Below are positions 63,173 to 64,000 of a stretch of 64,000 bases of DNA, one piece after another. Under the pieces are notes generated by a model. The model worked only from the letters and a program-made list of their open reading frames with translations. It did not search any database and had not been told where the DNA came from. Both the position numbers and the translations under genes were made by a program. The stretch comes from Lutimaribacter saemankumensis (GTDB taxonomy: Bacteria > Pseudomonadota > Alphaproteobacteria > Rhodobacterales > Rhodobacteraceae), in assembly GCF_900100005.1 (NCBI RefSeq), contig NZ_FNEB01000007.1:179397-243396 (forward strand), written 5' to 3'. Positions within the stretch are counted from its first letter, which is position 1; every line of letters begins with the position of its first letter.

Positions 63173-64000
63173 CTATAGACTGCTGAAGAAGCTTTCGCCC
63201 GAGATGCCTGCTTTGTCGAAGAACGCCTGGTTCCGCGCACGGGCGTCGCTGATCAACTGGTCCCATCCCAGAAGCTCGATAGAGCCATGGAAACCGTTGT
63301 TTGGGCGGTAGATTCTGCCGCGTCCATCCGCCGTTCGCTGCCAAGAGTAGGTCCACGTGTCCATTTTTCCCACGATGTCGGCGACGATGTAGCAGTAGAA
63401 GATCGTGTTCTGGTCCAGCGAAATTGGTCGACCTCGGACGTCTGAAAGTCCCCCGGACTGTAGCTGCTTCACGTAGCGCTCCACCTGAAACTGCGGGTTT
63501 TCATCGTCAGTGTAGCTTGTTCGCCCGGGACGCTTGAACTCGACTAGTAGAACCTTGGATGGCTCCTCTGTCTGACGAAGCCCATGAACATAGTCGAAGA
63601 TGAGGACGTCCGGGCGCTCGTCGCTTTCGACCGCCTCCGACAGCTTCCTGAACTCAACGTCCGAGCTGAAATACTGGGCGAACGTCAGCCGCTCGTCCAC
63701 AATCCATAAGTCGTGGGACGCAGCCGGCTCAACCTTGCTTCCCCCGCCATCAATTGTCTTCACTCGGAGCGGACAGATGAATGAGTGGAGGATGTCTTCG
63801 CGCTGGTAGGAGCTGTCTCGCGTGTCGTCTTGCACCTTCTCCAAGAGTATCTCGATGAAGTCGAGAACGACTTTCCGGCGCACAATGTATTCGGCGAGAC
63901 TTCTTTGAGCAGCCCGATCTGATTGGTCCAAGGTAATTGTTAGTGCATGATCGGGCTGGTTTCCATTGGGATGATGGTTTCGGGAGCCGGCGGCCGATAG
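63173..64000 (-). CDS. C-terminal part of a protein with a PD-(D/E)XK-like nuclease motif, cut by the right edge
   Basis: The frame is open to the last base, so the N terminus is missing; a TTG at 63931 is not needed as start. About 276 residues are visible. A helical segment (QSDRAAQRSLAEYIVRRKVVLDFIEILLEK) leads to EDILHSFICPLR, then HDLWIVDERLTFAQYFSSD, RPDVLIFDYVHG and VLLVEFKRPGR. The Asp of PDVLIFD with E-x-K of VEFK suits the PD-(D/E)XK nuclease fold. I associate this C-terminal module with large ATP-binding (GHKL ATPase) proteins of defence islands, but the ATPase part would be outside the window. Base composition looks AT-richer than the core genes. Confidence 0.65.
   Translation of the reverse strand, partial: LSAAGSRNHHPNGNQPDHALTITLDQSDRAAQRSLAEYIVRRKVVLDFIEILLEKVQDDTRDSSYQREDILHSFICPLRVKTIDGGGSKVEPAASHDLWIVDERLTFAQYFSSDVEFRKLSEAVESDERPDVLIFDYVHGLRQTEEPSKVLLVEFKRPGRTSYTDDENPQFQVERYVKQLQSGGLSDVRGRPISLDQNTIFYCYIVADIVGKMDTWTYSWQRTADGRGRIYRPNNGFHGSIELLGWDQLISDARARNQAFFDKAGISGESFFSSL

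Overview
The window reads as a stretch of core chromosome from an alphaproteobacterium of the order Rhodobacterales (Roseobacter-type). The DNA is GC-rich and gene-dense. Family-level evidence includes a CcrM-type GANTC methyltransferase next to rnhB, the alphaproteobacterial acidic-tail family TIGR02300, a TIGR03862 flavoprotein, a DUF2125 envelope protein, a petABC cytochrome bc1 operon, Hint-domain proteins, and a pmbA-cysQ-waaA-lpxK block. No rRNA, CRISPR array, transposase or phage gene was found. The species cannot be told from the sequence alone.

Layout. 1-3.4 kb: end of a META-domain protein, a small conserved protein, and a tightly coupled rlmN-amidoligase-glutamine amidotransferase operon. 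3.5-12.8 kb: amidase, UbiH-like hydroxylase, a GST, a TIGR03862 flavoprotein coupled to an MscS channel, a small HNH protein, a crotonase/SDR pair and a DUF2125 protein. 12.9-18 kb: pmbA, cysQ-like, waaA-like and lpxK (lipid A/KDO), then a GntR regulator. 18-19.4 kb: YgjP-like metalloprotease, TIGR02300 protein, tRNA-Ala. 19.5-23.3 kb: a compatible-solute locus, probably glucosylglycerate, with a GH13_18 phosphorylase convergent to GpgS-like synthase and MPGP-like phosphatase genes. 23.4-26.9 kb: yghU, ccrM and rnhB, with three GANTC sites between ccrM and rnhB. 27-35 kb: small secreted/membrane proteins, LacI regulator, tRNA-Arg, flavin reductase, class III transaminase, a secreted clan GH-A hydrolase, a Hint-domain protein and tRNA-Lys. 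35-41.7 kb: dapF, mtaB, PaiB-like, GST, petABC. 41.7-47.5 kb: a thiamine locus with thiBPQ (uptake) and thiMED (salvage/synthesis) diverging from a region holding two back-to-back TPP riboswitches. 47.5-55 kb: aroC, HD hydrolase, AEC transporter, a split MnmC pair, DMT transporter, soluble lytic transglycosylase. 55-62.8 kb: dapA, aromatic/aspartate aminotransferase, sseA, smpB, LysR regulator, DMT transporter, divergent hemE and hemC. 62.8-64 kb: tRNA-Met, then visibly less GC-rich DNA with the 3' part of a gene carrying an E-x-K nuclease-like motif. This looks like the start of an accessory island.

Most promising for follow-up: the amidoligase/amidotransferase pair, which has no obvious substrate; the glucosylglycerate locus; the twin TPP riboswitches with visible anti-Shine-Dalgarno pairing; the GANTC cluster before ccrM; a recurring 14-bp palindrome; and the tRNA-Met-flanked island at the right edge.
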